From the NCBI RefSeq assembly GCF_001428075.1, contig NZ_LMSI01000025.1:5330-69329 (forward strand): 64,000 nucleotides of DNA, written 5' to 3'. The position numbers and the translations under genes are program-made. Position 1 is the first letter of the stretch. Every line of letters starts with the position of its first letter. The stretch is from Arthrobacter sp. Soil764. GTDB taxonomy: Bacteria > Actinomycetota > Actinomycetes > Actinomycetales > Micrococcaceae. Shown here piece by piece: positions 51,599-60,935 of the stretch. Under the pieces are notes generated by a model, which had not been told where the DNA came from, ran no database searches, and worked only from the letters and a program-made list of their open reading frames with translations.

Positions 51599-54499
51599 CT
51601 AGCGCCCGGTGAGGGACCAGGCGTCTTCGGAGCCGTCGTCATCATCGCCATACCCGCCCGGAGCGGCATCGGAGCCGTCGTAATATTCGACGTTCTGCTT
51701 CCGCTTGTCGAGGTCTGCCGCCACGAGGTCTTCGGCGTAGCCGCCCTGGGCGATGTTGGCGTTGGCATTGTCGCTGAGGGCGGCGGTTTGGGAGTCCGGC
51801 GCCGCGGGGGCCTCCTGGCCCTTCATGGCGGCCAGCACGGCGGCGAGGTCGTCCGGCTTGACCAGCACATCGCGCGCTTTGGAGCCCTCGGAGGGACCCA
51901 CCACGCCGCGGGACTCGAGCAGGTCCATGAGCCGGCCTGCCTTGGCGAACCCGACGCGGAGCTTGCGCTGCAGCATGGAGGTGGAACCGAACTGCGTGGT
52001 GACCACCAGTTCGGTGGCCTGCAGCAGCACCTCGAGGTCGTCCCCGATGTCGTCGTCGATCTGCTTCTTCTCCGCTTCAGGGGCAACGTCGTCACGGTAA
52101 ACAGCCTGCAGCTGACCCTTGACGTGCTCCACCACCTTGTGGATTTCCGATTCGGTAACCCAGGCGCCCTGGACGCGCATGGCCTTGGAGGCGCCCATGG
52201 GCAGGAAGAGCGCGTCACCCTGGCCAATGAGCTTTTCCGCACCAGGCTGGTCCAGGACCACGCGGGAGTCGGTGACGGATGACGTGGCGAACGCCATGCG
52301 CGAGGGCACGTTGGCCTTGATGAGGCCGGTGACGACGTCCACGGACGGACGCTGTGTGGCCAGCACAAGGTGGATGCCGGCGGCACGCGCGAGCTGGGTA
52401 ATGCGGACGATCGAGTCTTCGACGTCGCGGGGCGCCACCATCATCAGGTCGGCAAGCTCGTCGACGATCACCAGCAGGTAGGGGTAAGGGCGGATGACCC
52501 GCTTGGAGTCCACGGGCGGCTGGACCTTGCCGGCCCGCACCGCCTTGTTGAAGTCGTCAATGTGCTTGAAGCCGTAGTTGGCGAGGTCGTCGTAGCGCGC
52601 ATCCATTTCACGCACCACCCACTGCAGGGCTTCCGCGGCCTTCTTGGGGTTGGTGATGATGGGTGTGATCAGGTGCGGGACGCCTTCGTAGGCGGTCAGT
52701 TCCACCCGCTTGGGGTCCACCATCACCATGCGCACCTCATCGGGGGTGGCGCGCATCAGGATGGAGGTGATCATCGAGTTCACGAAGGACGACTTACCGG
52801 CACCGGTGGCACCGGCCACCAGCAGGTGGGGCATCTTGGCGAGATTGGCCACCACGTAGCCACCCTCAACGTCCTTGCCCACGCCCATGACCATCGGGTG
52901 GTCCGTGCGCCGGGCGTTCTGGCTCCGCAGGACATCGCCCAGGGACACCGTCTCGCGGTCCGTGTTGGGGATTTCGATGCCGATGGCGGACTTGCCCGGG
53001 ATGGGACTGAGGATACGCACATCGCTTGACGCGACGGCGTAGGAGATGTTCTTGGAAAGCGCGGTAACCCGCTCCACCTTGGTGCCCGGGGCAAGTTCGA
53101 TCTCGTAGCGGGTCACAGTGGGACCGCGGCTGAAGCCCGTGACGGTGGCATCGACGTTGAACTGCTGCAGGGTGTCCGTCAGGGCAGCGACGACGGCGTC
53201 ATTGGCTTCCGTGCGTTCCTTCGGGATGGAGCCCGGGGTGAGGTAGTCCGAGGCAGGGAGTGTGTAGGTGACGTCTCCGGCCAGGGACAGTTGTTCGGTG
53301 CGCTGCGGAATGGGAACGGGCGGCGGCGCGGGGGCTACAGGATTCGACGGCACGGTGGGAGCAGCGGGTGCGGCGCCTGCCTTGGCGGGAGCGGCGGCAC
53401 CGGGGATGACAAGCGGGATGGCCTCGGTGGCGTTTTCTGCCGGGGGCGCCTGGGCGCCGGCACCCAGCCCCTGTGCGGCCTTGATCTTTTCGACGGCGAT
53501 CTCCGCCTGGGTGGGCCGCCGCACTCCGGGCGCGGGCCGCGCAGGTTCGCGCTCGTCGTCGTCAATGACGGCGTGCTCGAAGGCCTCGTCACCCACATAG
53601 CCCTCAAGGCCGGCGTCGGACTCCTGGTCCTTGCCGAACAGCTTGCGCTTCTTCTTTTTCGGTGCCGCGGGTGCAGACCGCTCCAGGTAGCTGCGGTCGT
53701 GGGCGTCCCCGGGATGTTCCTGGTCCATCAGGTCGATGCCCATGAGGTGTTCGTAGGCTCCGCGGATCCGGCGCGGGATGGCCGTGAACGGCGTGGCGGT
53801 GATGATCAGCAATGAGACAAAGGCCAGCAGGCCGTAGAGGACCACGGGCACGGCGGCATGGATGGCGGCCAGGGGCGTGGCCGCCAGGAAGCCGAGCATG
53901 CCGCCTGCTTTGCGGAGGCCGTCGAAGCCGTCGGCAACCGTGGGCTGGCCGCCGAGGATGTGCGCCAGCCCGCAGCCGGCGAACGTCATGATCAGGAAGC
54001 CGATGCCCACCCTGTTGTTGCCCCGGCCGTCTGAGGGCTGGCGGAACAGCCGGAAGGCGCACACGAAAAGCATGAGCGGGAGCAGCAGGGAGATCCAGCC
54101 GAAGGTGCCGTTCACCACGGCGTAGACGGCGTCCGGGAACCAGCCCGTCAGGCCCCACCAGGCGAAGGTGGCGATGAAGATGCCCAGTGCCAGGTTGAAC
54201 AGGGCGGCGCCGTCGCGGCGTTCCTCCGCGGGGATGTCGCTGACGTCGTGGCCGATGCGGCGCACTCCCCCGCCCACCAGGTGGCCCACTCCCAGCCATG
54301 CTCCGCCGACGACGCGCAGCAGCCAGGGCTGGTGGTGTTCGACGGCGGGAAGCTGGCGGGTGCGTGCGGTGCTGGATGAGCCGCCGCGCCCCGTCCTGCT
54401 GGCGGTGGAGCCGGTTCCGCGGCCTGTGGAGCTGCCGGCTTTGCTGCCGGAGCTCCCCCTGCCGGTACCTTTGGGCGCGGAAGTAGTACGTGTGGCCAT
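51599..54499 (-). CDS. ftsK: DNA translocase FtsK/SpoIIIE
   Basis: 966 residues. A Ser/Gly/Arg-rich N terminus of 50 residues, four or five membrane helices (about 90-250), a linker rich in Pro/Ala with charged patches, and the motor domain: Walker A VAGATGAGKSSFVNSMI (near 575) and DPKRVELTAYEGVPHL. The winged-helix gamma domain ends near 850 (SESEIHKVVEHVKGQ and MLQRKLRVGFAKAGRLMDLL). A disordered tail follows. It pumps DNA at the septum during chromosome segregation. Same strand as pgsA, 17 bases away. Confidence 0.96.
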   Translation of the reverse strand: MATRTTSAPKGTGRGSSGSKAGSSTGRGTGSTASRTGRGGSSSTARTRQLPAVEHHQPWLLRVVGGAWLGVGHLVGGGVRRIGHDVSDIPAEERRDGAALFNLALGIFIATFAWWGLTGWFPDAVYAVVNGTFGWISLLLPLMLFVCAFRLFRQPSDGRGNNRVGIGFLIMTFAGCGLAHILGGQPTVADGFDGLRKAGGMLGFLAATPLAAIHAAVPVVLYGLLAFVSLLIITATPFTAIPRRIRGAYEHLMGIDLMDQEHPGDAHDRSYLERSAPAAPKKKKRKLFGKDQESDAGLEGYVGDEAFEHAVIDDDEREPARPAPGVRRPTQAEIAVEKIKAAQGLGAGAQAPPAENATEAIPLVIPGAAAPAKAGAAPAAPTVPSNPVAPAPPPVPIPQRTEQLSLAGDVTYTLPASDYLTPGSIPKERTEANDAVVAALTDTLQQFNVDATVTGFSRGPTVTRYEIELAPGTKVERVTALSKNISYAVASSDVRILSPIPGKSAIGIEIPNTDRETVSLGDVLRSQNARRTDHPMVMGVGKDVEGGYVVANLAKMPHLLVAGATGAGKSSFVNSMITSILMRATPDEVRMVMVDPKRVELTAYEGVPHLITPIITNPKKAAEALQWVVREMDARYDDLANYGFKHIDDFNKAVRAGKVQPPVDSKRVIRPYPYLLVIVDELADLMMVAPRDVEDSIVRITQLARAAGIHLVLATQRPSVDVVTGLIKANVPSRMAFATSSVTDSRVVLDQPGAEKLIGQGDALFLPMGASKAMRVQGAWVTESEIHKVVEHVKGQLQAVYRDDVAPEAEKKQIDDDIGDDLEVLLQATELVVTTQFGSTSMLQRKLRVGFAKAGRLMDLLESRGVVGPSEGSKARDVLVKPDDLAAVLAAMKGQEAPAAPDSQTAALSDNANANIAQGGYAEDLVAADLDKRKQNVEYYDGSDAAPGGYGDDDDGSEDAWSLTGR

Positions 54500-54592
54500 A
54501 CTGCCACGGTACCGGAAGCATGCTGTGATTCCGGGGATATCGGGGCCGCCGGCCTACCCTCCGGGCGGCAGCGTAGAACCGCCCGGGATACG

Positions 54593-54629
54593 CGGAAGGG
54601 CCCGGTCCATGAAGAACCGGGCCCTTCCG
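54593..54629 (-). terminator. hairpin between rnj and ftsK
   Basis: CGGAAGGGCCCGGT pairs with ACCGGGCCCTTCCG across an 8-base loop, about 30 bases after the rnj stop. No U-run is visible, so termination is likely but not certain. It separates rnj from ftsK. Confidence 0.55.
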
Positions 54630-54658
54630 GGGATCCGCCGACGCGGTGCCGTCTGGTA

Positions 54659-56350
54659 TCAGGCCTCGAGCACCACGGGAATGATCATGGGCTTGCGGCG
54701 CAGCTTGCGGTTGACCCAGGTGCCTACGACGCGGCGCACTACCTGCTGGAGCTGGTGGCTGGTGTGGTCGGCGTGGTTCTGGACCGCTTCCTCCAGTGCA
54801 GCGTTGATCTTGGGGATGATGTCGTCGAACACCGAATCATCCTCGGCAACGCCGCGGGCATGGATCTCCGGGCCGGACACCACCTTGCCGGTAGCGCGGT
54901 GGATGACCGTGATGATGGAGATGAAGCCCTCATCGCCCAGGATGCGGCGGTCCTTGAGGTCTGCGTCGGTGATCTCGCCCACGCTGGAGCCGTCCACGTA
55001 GACGAAGCCCACCTCCACCTGGCCGACAATGTCCGCCTGGTGGTCGCGGAGGTCGATGACGGTGCCGTTGTCCGCAAGGATGACGCTGGCGTCCGGGACG
55101 CCGGACTCAATGGCGATCTTGCCGTTGGCAATCAGGTGCCGGGTTTCACCGTGCACCGGCATGGCGTTGAGCGGCTCAAGGATGTTGTAGCAGTACAGCA
55201 GCTCACCGGCAGCGGCGTGCCCCGATACGTGGACCTTGGCGTTGCCCTTGTGGATCACGTCGGCGCCAAGCTTCAGGAGGCCGTTGATGATCCGGAACAC
55301 CGCGTTCTCGTTGCCCGGGATGAGGCTGGAAGCCAGGATGACGGTGTCGCCGTCGCCCACCACCACCCTGTGGTCGCCGTTGGCCATCCGGGACAGGGCT
55401 GCCATCGGCTCGCCCTGTGATCCGGTGGACATAAGCACCACGCGATTGTCCGGGAGGTTGTCGATGTTCTTGATGTCCACGATCAGCCCGGCGGGGACGT
55501 CCAGGTAGCCCAGCTTCTCGGCGATGGCCATGTTGCGGACCATGGAGCGGCCCACGAAGGCCACCTTGCGGTTGTGCTTGGCCGCGGCGTCCAGGACCTG
55601 CTGCACACGGTGGACGTGGGAGGAGAAGGAGGCCACGATGATGCGCTTGGTGGCCTGGCCGAACAGCCGCTCCAGGGTGGGGCCGATTTCCTTCTCCGCG
55701 GTGGTGAATCCGGGGACGTCGGCGTTGGTGGAGTCGGACATGAAGAGGTCCACGCCCTCTTCGCCGAGCTTGGCGAAGTGCCGGAGGTCGGTGATGCGCC
55801 CGTCCAGCGGCAGCTGGTCCATCTTGAAGTCGCCGGTGTGCAGGACCGTACCGCCCGCGGTGCGGATAAACACGGCCAGGGCGTCCGGGATGGAGTGGTT
55901 CACGGCCACGAACTCGCATTCGAAGGGCCCGAACTTCTCCACCTGGCCCTCTTCCACGGTCAGCGTGTAGGGCCGGATGCGGTGCTCCTGCAGCTTCGCC
56001 TCGATCAGGGCGAGGGTCAGCTGGGACCCCACCAGGGGGATGTCGTTGCGCAGGCGCAGCAGATACGGCACGGCGCCGATGTGGTCCTCGTGGCCGTGCG
56101 TCAGGATGACGGCCACGACGTCATCCAGCCGGTCCTCGATGTACGAGAAATCGGGCAGGATCAGGTCAACACCGGGCTGGGTTTCCTCCGGAAAGAGGAC
56201 GCCGCAGTCCACGATCAGCAGCTTGCCGTCGATTTCGAACACGGCCATGTTCCGGCCGATCTCCCCCAGGCCGCCAAGCGGAACAATCCGGAGCGTGCCC
56301 TGGGGCAGGCGCGGAGGGGTAACAAGGCCGGTAAGGGCAGATTGGGTCAT
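54659..56350 (-). CDS. rnj: ribonuclease J
   Basis: 563 residues. Metallo-beta-lactamase core with the metal motif LTHGHEDHIGAVPYLLR near residue 82, plus HTGDFKMDQLP, DSTNADVPGFT and MSTGSQGEPMAAL (beta-CASP region). It degrades and matures RNA as a 5'-3' exonuclease and endonuclease. Start ATG at 56350 (MTQSALTGLVTPPRL). Follows dapA by 40 bases, a common actinobacterial pairing. Confidence 0.95.
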   Translation of the reverse strand: MTQSALTGLVTPPRLPQGTLRIVPLGGLGEIGRNMAVFEIDGKLLIVDCGVLFPEETQPGVDLILPDFSYIEDRLDDVVAVILTHGHEDHIGAVPYLLRLRNDIPLVGSQLTLALIEAKLQEHRIRPYTLTVEEGQVEKFGPFECEFVAVNHSIPDALAVFIRTAGGTVLHTGDFKMDQLPLDGRITDLRHFAKLGEEGVDLFMSDSTNADVPGFTTAEKEIGPTLERLFGQATKRIIVASFSSHVHRVQQVLDAAAKHNRKVAFVGRSMVRNMAIAEKLGYLDVPAGLIVDIKNIDNLPDNRVVLMSTGSQGEPMAALSRMANGDHRVVVGDGDTVILASSLIPGNENAVFRIINGLLKLGADVIHKGNAKVHVSGHAAAGELLYCYNILEPLNAMPVHGETRHLIANGKIAIESGVPDASVILADNGTVIDLRDHQADIVGQVEVGFVYVDGSSVGEITDADLKDRRILGDEGFISIITVIHRATGKVVSGPEIHARGVAEDDSVFDDIIPKINAALEEAVQNHADHTSHQLQQVVRRVVGTWVNRKLRRKPMIIPVVLEA

Positions 56351-56390
56351 AGTGCACTACTTTCCAGGCGGAAGGGTGCCGGTCTTAGCC

Positions 56391-57299
56391 TCAGGAGAAG
56401 ACCAGCCCCGCTTCCGCCAAATCCCCGCGGATGGTTTCGATCTCGGTTTCGTCCGGCTCCACGAGGGGCAAACGGACAATCGAGTTGGGCAGGACTCCCT
56501 GCCATTTAAGAATCTGTTTGGCCGCCACGGCGCCCTGGACCCGTGTCATGGTTGCGCGGACCACCGGCTGCAGCTCGAAGTTGATCTTGCGGGCGGTGCC
56601 CAGGTCGTTTGCGTTGACGGCGTCGATGAGTTCGCGGAAGCGGCGGGTGGCCACGTGGGTGGTAACGCCCACCAGGCCGACGGCGCCCAGCGCCATCCAG
56701 GGAAGGGTCAGTCCGTCGTCGCCCGAGTAGAACAGGAGGTCCGTTTCCGCCATGACACGGGTGGCTGCCACAAAGTCGGCCTTGGCGTCTTTGACTGCCA
56801 CGATGTTGGGGTGCTGGGCCAGCCGGATCATGGTGTCGGGTTCGATCGGGATGGAGGACCGGCCGGGAATGTCGTACAGCATGACGGGTACGTCCACGGC
56901 GGAGGCGATGGTCTCAAAGTGGGCGCGGACACCGGCCTGGCTGGGCTTGTTGTAGTAAGGGGTCACCAGGAGGAGGCCATCGACGCCGAGGGCTGCAGCC
57001 TGCTGGGAGAGGTGGACCGAGTGCGCGGTGTCGTTGGTACCGGTACCGGCGATGATGGCCGCACGGCCGCCCACGGCGTCCTTCACGGCGCGGAACATGC
57101 CAAGGTTCTCTTCGTCCGTGAGCGTGGAGGTTTCGCCGGTGGTGCCGGTGACCACCAGGCCGTCACAGCCGTCGTCGACCAGCTTGCTGGCCAGCGCTGC
57201 CGCCTGGTCGTAATCCACTGCGTCGTCCTTGGTGAACGGCGTGACCATGGCGGTCAGGAGGGTACCGAGGGCAGGGATGTGCGCGGAAGAGTCAGCCAT
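56391..57299 (-). CDS. dapA: 4-hydroxy-tetrahydrodipicolinate synthase
   Basis: 302 residues, TIM barrel aldolase that condenses pyruvate and aspartate semialdehyde. GTTGETSTLTDEEN near residue 50, YNKPSQAGVRAHFE near 112, and the Schiff-base lysine in NIVAVKDAKADF near 165. ATG at 57299 (MADSSAHIPAL); the frame is open to 57473 without a site. Upstream in the operon is a truncated DUF222 gene, which is unlikely to be related. Confidence 0.95.
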   Translation of the reverse strand: MADSSAHIPALGTLLTAMVTPFTKDDAVDYDQAAALASKLVDDGCDGLVVTGTTGETSTLTDEENLGMFRAVKDAVGGRAAIIAGTGTNDTAHSVHLSQQAAALGVDGLLLVTPYYNKPSQAGVRAHFETIASAVDVPVMLYDIPGRSSIPIEPDTMIRLAQHPNIVAVKDAKADFVAATRVMAETDLLFYSGDDGLTLPWMALGAVGLVGVTTHVATRRFRELIDAVNANDLGTARKINFELQPVVRATMTRVQGAVAAKQILKWQGVLPNSIVRLPLVEPDETEIETIRGDLAEAGLVFS

Positions 57300-57357
57300 G
57301 GAAAAAACGTTACCCTGTCCCCGGCTGGTTAGGACAATGCCACGGGCGTGACAAGCG

Positions 57358-57747
57358 TCAAATACGGTTCCGCCCGGACTGTCGCGCATCCGTTCCGGCA
57401 TGGCAATAGCGGCCGACGGCGGCCTGCCGGAGGCCCTCAGCCCAGGAGGCGAGCCGCTGCGCAGCCCGTACATAGTGAAACAGCTCGGTGGGCGTCAGGG
57501 CGTCAAGGTCCGTCTCTGCCAGCCGGCGCGCAAGCTCCGCCCCTTCCGGCTGCGCGGCCAGGGTGACGCCTTCCCGTTCCCACTGGACGTCCTCGGCTGG
57601 GCGCCCGGAGACAAGCTGCCGGAACAGGTAGTCCACCACGCCCGGACTCATGGCCTTCAACAGCCCATCTCCCGCGTTCCCGTCGGCGGGCACCGGTGGA
57701 GGGTTGAATCCCTGCGGGGCAATGGCTTCTGACGGTGGCATCTCCAT
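57358..57747 (-). pseudogene. truncated DUF222 (HNH endonuclease family) remnant under a LexA box
   Basis: 129 residues in frame. The end MEMPPSEAIAPQG, then LTPTELFHYVRAAQRLASWA and EGLRQAAVGRYC, resembles the N-terminal DUF222 part of actinobacterial DUF222-HNH proteins, which normally have 400-550 residues. The frame then closes at ARQSGRNRI without DUF222 middle or HNH motif. It is cut just before dapA. I treat it as a remnant; a short functional form is possible. A LexA box lies 14 bases upstream of the start. Confidence 0.6.
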
Positions 57748-57760
57748 GGCCCCATGGTAT

Positions 57761-57776
57761 TCGAACATATATTCGA
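57761..57776. promoter_or_regulatory. LexA box upstream of the DUF222 remnant
   Basis: TCGAACATATATTCGA, one mismatch from the consensus, within TATTCGAACATATATTCGAA. It stands 14 bases before the ATG at 57747 and 72 bases upstream of the divergent gene at 57848, so either or both may be SOS-controlled. Confidence 0.78.
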
Positions 57777-57847
57777 ACACAAGAGTGTGCTGGACTGCGC
57801 CTTCCGTGTGACAGCCACGCCTCAGGCGTATGTGAGACGATCTGGTC

Positions 57848-59083
57848 ATGACGTCCCGCACCCCGGCCACCCGGCCCCGGAAGACCGCAAGCCGTCATCA
57901 ACCGGGCCGCCTTCGGGGCGTGGATGCAGCCCGCGGCCTGGCGCTGCTGGGCATGATGGCCACCCACCTGCTGCCGACATTCGAATCGAATGCGGATCTC
58001 ACGCCGACGTGGATAGGCCTCACGTTTTCCGGCCGCGCTGCCGCCCTGTTCGCCGTGCTGGCCGGGGTGGGACTTGCCCTGTCCACGGGGAAGGACAAGC
58101 CGTTGCAGGGCCCCGAACTCTCGGCGGCCCGCCGCGGCGTGGCACTCCGCGCCCTGGTGATTGCCGCCGTCGGGCTGACCCTGGGCGCCCTGGAAGTGAA
58201 CGTGGCCATCATCCTGGTCCACTACGCCGTGCTGTTCCTGTGCGTCCTTCCCTTCCTGGGACTGGGCGTGAAGCGCCTGTGCGCGTGGGCCGCCGGCTGG
58301 ATCCTGGTGTCGCCGGTGCTGGCCTACCTGCTGCGGCCCTGGCTCCTTGCCCCCGAGCCGCCCCTGAGGCTGGGCCACAACCCACGCTGGGAGGACCTCG
58401 GAACACCGTCCCGGCTGCTCGCCGACCTGTTCCTCACGGGCTACTACCCCGTCTTGCAGTGGCTGGCCTACCTGCTGGTGGGACTGGCCATCGGCCGGCT
58501 GCTCCTGGCCAAGGCAGTGGTGCCCGTGCTGCTGCTGGTGGGCGGAACAGTGGTGGCTGTGGTAGCCAAGACACTGGGTGTGGCGGCGATGGAGGATTGG
58601 GGCGGCCGGGCGGCGCTGGAGAAGATCCTCAACTCGCCGGGATACCCGCTGGGCAGCGTACTGCAGGTGAACCTGGCCGGACTGCCACAGGAGGGTTCGT
58701 GGTGGTGGCTTGCATCGGCCGCACCGCATTCCGGCACCCCGCTTGACCTGCTGCATACCTCGGCCGTGGCGGCGGCCGTCATCGGTGCGTGCCTGCTCCT
58801 GGAGCGCCTCGCAGAATGGGTGGACCTGGACCTGCTGCTGCCGTTGCGGGGCCCCGGTGCCATGACGCTGACCCTGTACACCGTCCATGTCTGGGTGGTC
58901 TCCGGCTTCTACCTCAAACCCATGCCGGCAGGCTGGACCCAGGACGGGATGTACTTTGCCCACGCCGCCCTTGCCATCGGTGTGGGCATCGTGTTCGCGC
59001 GGCTGATGTGGCGGGGCCCGCTGGAATGGGTGGGCCATGGGGCAAGCCTGGTGGGGCGTGGCGGCTTTAAGGCCCTGGCCTGA
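57848..59083 (+). CDS. DUF418/HGSNAT-type membrane protein
   Basis: 411 residues with about ten helices. RLRGVDAARGLALLGMMATHLLP near residue 22 and ALFAVLAGVGLALSTGK are the heparan-alpha-glucosaminide acetyltransferase-like/DUF1624 start; the second half with GPGAMTLTLYTVHVWVVSGF is DUF418-like. Proteins of this group are suspected acyl transferases of the envelope. Substrate unknown. ATG at 57848, close to the divergent DUF222 LexA box. Confidence 0.8.
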   Translation: MTSRTPATRPRKTASRHQPGRLRGVDAARGLALLGMMATHLLPTFESNADLTPTWIGLTFSGRAAALFAVLAGVGLALSTGKDKPLQGPELSAARRGVALRALVIAAVGLTLGALEVNVAIILVHYAVLFLCVLPFLGLGVKRLCAWAAGWILVSPVLAYLLRPWLLAPEPPLRLGHNPRWEDLGTPSRLLADLFLTGYYPVLQWLAYLLVGLAIGRLLLAKAVVPVLLLVGGTVVAVVAKTLGVAAMEDWGGRAALEKILNSPGYPLGSVLQVNLAGLPQEGSWWWLASAAPHSGTPLDLLHTSAVAAAVIGACLLLERLAEWVDLDLLLPLRGPGAMTLTLYTVHVWVVSGFYLKPMPAGWTQDGMYFAHAALAIGVGIVFARLMWRGPLEWVGHGASLVGRGGFKALA

Positions 59084-59138
59084 ACCCCAGGGGTTGCACA
59101 CGGGGCTGCGCGAGGAGCTTCGCATCACATGAAAAGGA

Positions 59139-59172
59139 ACCCGCGGCCGGCCACTGGATGGCGCCGCGGGTT
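59139..59172. terminator. bidirectional terminator after the DUF418 gene
   Basis: AACCCGCGGC and GCCGCGGGTT flank a 14-base loop, then TTTCCTTCC on the plus strand. It lies between the convergent DUF418 and TM2 genes. Confidence 0.7.
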
Positions 59173-59202
59173 TCCTTCCGGACAGTTAAGTTGCGCCCCG
59201 GG

Positions 59203-60210
59203 CTATTGCGGGGTCAGCGTGAAGGTTGCCGTCTTGTCGCCGTAGTCATCGTTCACCACCACCTGGACCGGGCCCTTCTTCACGTCGAACGCAATGACAC
59301 CTTCGCGGACATCGCCGGCGCCGACCTCATCGGTGGGCAGGGCTCCCAGTCCCTCATCCAGGTAGACCAGTTCACCCTCTTTCCCGTCGGCATCGTAGAC
59401 CGTGAAATTCGATGGGCTGGAGAAGCTGCTGCCGGTCAGCGTCTCCCAGGAAACCTGTACCGCCAGGAAGCCGCCATTCTTCGGTTCAAGATAAGTCATG
59501 TCCGGTATCTCGGTGGTGTAAATGGAGTCGAGAACGCCGATCTTCACAGTGTTGCCTTCGGACACCGTGGCCACGAAGGAGTTCGCACCGGCCCCGGTCG
59601 CATTGGACGGGGATGTCCCATTTGACGGTGCGGTCCCATTTGAGGGTGCGGTCCCATTTGAGGGTGCGGGTGCGGCTTGGGAAGCCGAAGGAAGGTCCGG
59701 TGGAACGGGGATGTTCCGGCCGCTAACCGCAGCAGTAATCATGGCCACGGACATAATGGCCAGCACAACCCCGGTAATGATGCTCACCAGCCAAACGACA
59801 CCGGTGATGATCCAGGCCTTCTTCTTGTTCTCCGGATAGCCGTCCAGGGGTCGCCCGTCTTTATCCCTGGTGTTCCCGGTCAAGGTCATGATCAGGTCCA
59901 CAATGGACCAGATACCCAGGCCCCCAGCAGTCAGCAGCTTGGCAACACCCGAGCCGATCTTGCCAAGGTAGAAGCGGTCGGCGCCAAAGGTGCCCAGGAG
60001 CAGGGACAGGATCCAGGTGGTCACGAAGGACTTGCGGGGCCGGTCGGAGTATGGACCCTGCCCATAGGATCCTGGCTGGTATTTCCCCTGGGGGCCTGCC
60101 GGGTACCGCCCCTCGAAGGAGGGCTGCCCTTCAAAGCTGGACGGCGCTGGGGGAATCGGCGGCGCCGACGGTCCGCCCTGGGGCGCGTGGGGGTAGTTCG
60201 GGTGGCTCAT
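59203..60210 (-). CDS. TM2-domain protein with C-terminal beta domain
   Basis: 335 residues. A Pro/Gly/Tyr-rich tail (GGPSAPPIPPAPSSFEGQ) precedes a TM2 domain with two helices (WILSLLLGTFGADRFYLGKI and LTAGGLGIWSIVDLIMTLTG), then a third helix (WIITGVVWLVSIITGVVLAI). A five- to six-residue repeat APSNGTAPSNGT links to a DUF4352-like extracellular domain (FVATVSEGNTVKIGVLDS and later). ATG at 60210 follows AAAGGACG. Role unknown; probably a surface protein. Confidence 0.8.
   Translation of the reverse strand: MSHPNYPHAPQGGPSAPPIPPAPSSFEGQPSFEGRYPAGPQGKYQPGSYGQGPYSDRPRKSFVTTWILSLLLGTFGADRFYLGKIGSGVAKLLTAGGLGIWSIVDLIMTLTGNTRDKDGRPLDGYPENKKKAWIITGVVWLVSIITGVVLAIMSVAMITAAVSGRNIPVPPDLPSASQAAPAPSNGTAPSNGTAPSNGTSPSNATGAGANSFVATVSEGNTVKIGVLDSIYTTEIPDMTYLEPKNGGFLAVQVSWETLTGSSFSSPSNFTVYDADGKEGELVYLDEGLGALPTDEVGAGDVREGVIAFDVKKGPVQVVVNDDYGDKTATFTLTPQ
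59609..59671 (-). repeat. 18-bp tandem repeats in the TM2 gene
   Basis: GGTGCGGTCCCATTTGAG repeats at 59627-59644 and 59645-59662, with partial copies on either side. It encodes APSNGT, a six-residue unit. Length may vary between strains. Confidence 0.8.
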
Positions 60211-60449
60211 TGGTCGTCCTTTGTAAAGGTGTGCAGGTGCGCAAGTGGGGTTCAAGGGACGACCGTGGCGGAATAACCGCCAACCCCATGTCCGCCCCCC
60301 AAGCCGGAAAATGTTGCACAACGAACCTACCGCGTGCGGCAGGGAGGTGCGATGGGCAGAAATACCCATCGCAGAAAGTGAGCGGCCGCCGGCAACCGCC
60401 ACTGATGTTGATGCCTCCCCCGCAGCAGGGGGTTAGACCGTGCGCGGGG

Positions 60450-60932
60450 TTAGCGCGGCTGGGACGCCGCGGTGAAGAGCTTCACGGCGTCACGCATGGA
60501 AGAACGCGCGCGCTTGCGGTCCCCGGCCGCGTCATAGGCACAGCTCAGCCGGAACCAGGATCGCCAGTCACCAGGAGCAGCCTCAGCTTCAGCCCTGTAC
60601 TTTTCGAACTCCGCGTCGGCAGCGGCGCGGACGATCCTGCCGCCGGGCGTGCGGGGAAGTTCATCGACGGGCAGCCCGCCCTCGGCTTCCAGGACCTTTG
60701 CCATCTGCTCCGTCCGGGCACCGAACATCAGCTCGCGGATCAAGGCCCACGCGCCGACGATGGGCAGCACCAGGTAGGCAGCGCCGATGGCCTTGGCCGT
60801 CAGGTTGCTGTCCGCCAGCAGCAGGAGGGAACGCTGGAAGGACACCACCAGGTAGAAGACCAGTAGCAGGGTCACCGCTCCCACCCAGATCTTGGTGCGG
60901 TTCTTCCGGAAGCCGGCTGCGAAAGCGTTCAC
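60450..60932 (-). CDS. conserved membrane protein with a TPR-like tail
   Basis: 160 residues. Two helices (WVGAVTLLLVFYLVVSFQRS and AIGAAYLVLPIVGAWALI), then a cytoplasmic part with an alpha-helical TPR-like end (APGDWRSWFRLSCAYDAAGD, then RKRARSSMRDAVKLF). Found beside dapB in many actinobacteria; function unknown. GTG start four bases before dapB ends. Confidence 0.75.
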   Translation of the reverse strand: MNAFAAGFRKNRTKIWVGAVTLLLVFYLVVSFQRSLLLLADSNLTAKAIGAAYLVLPIVGAWALIRELMFGARTEQMAKVLEAEGGLPVDELPRTPGGRIVRAAADAEFEKYRAEAEAAPGDWRSWFRLSCAYDAAGDRKRARSSMRDAVKLFTAASQPR

Positions 60933-60935
60933 GGC

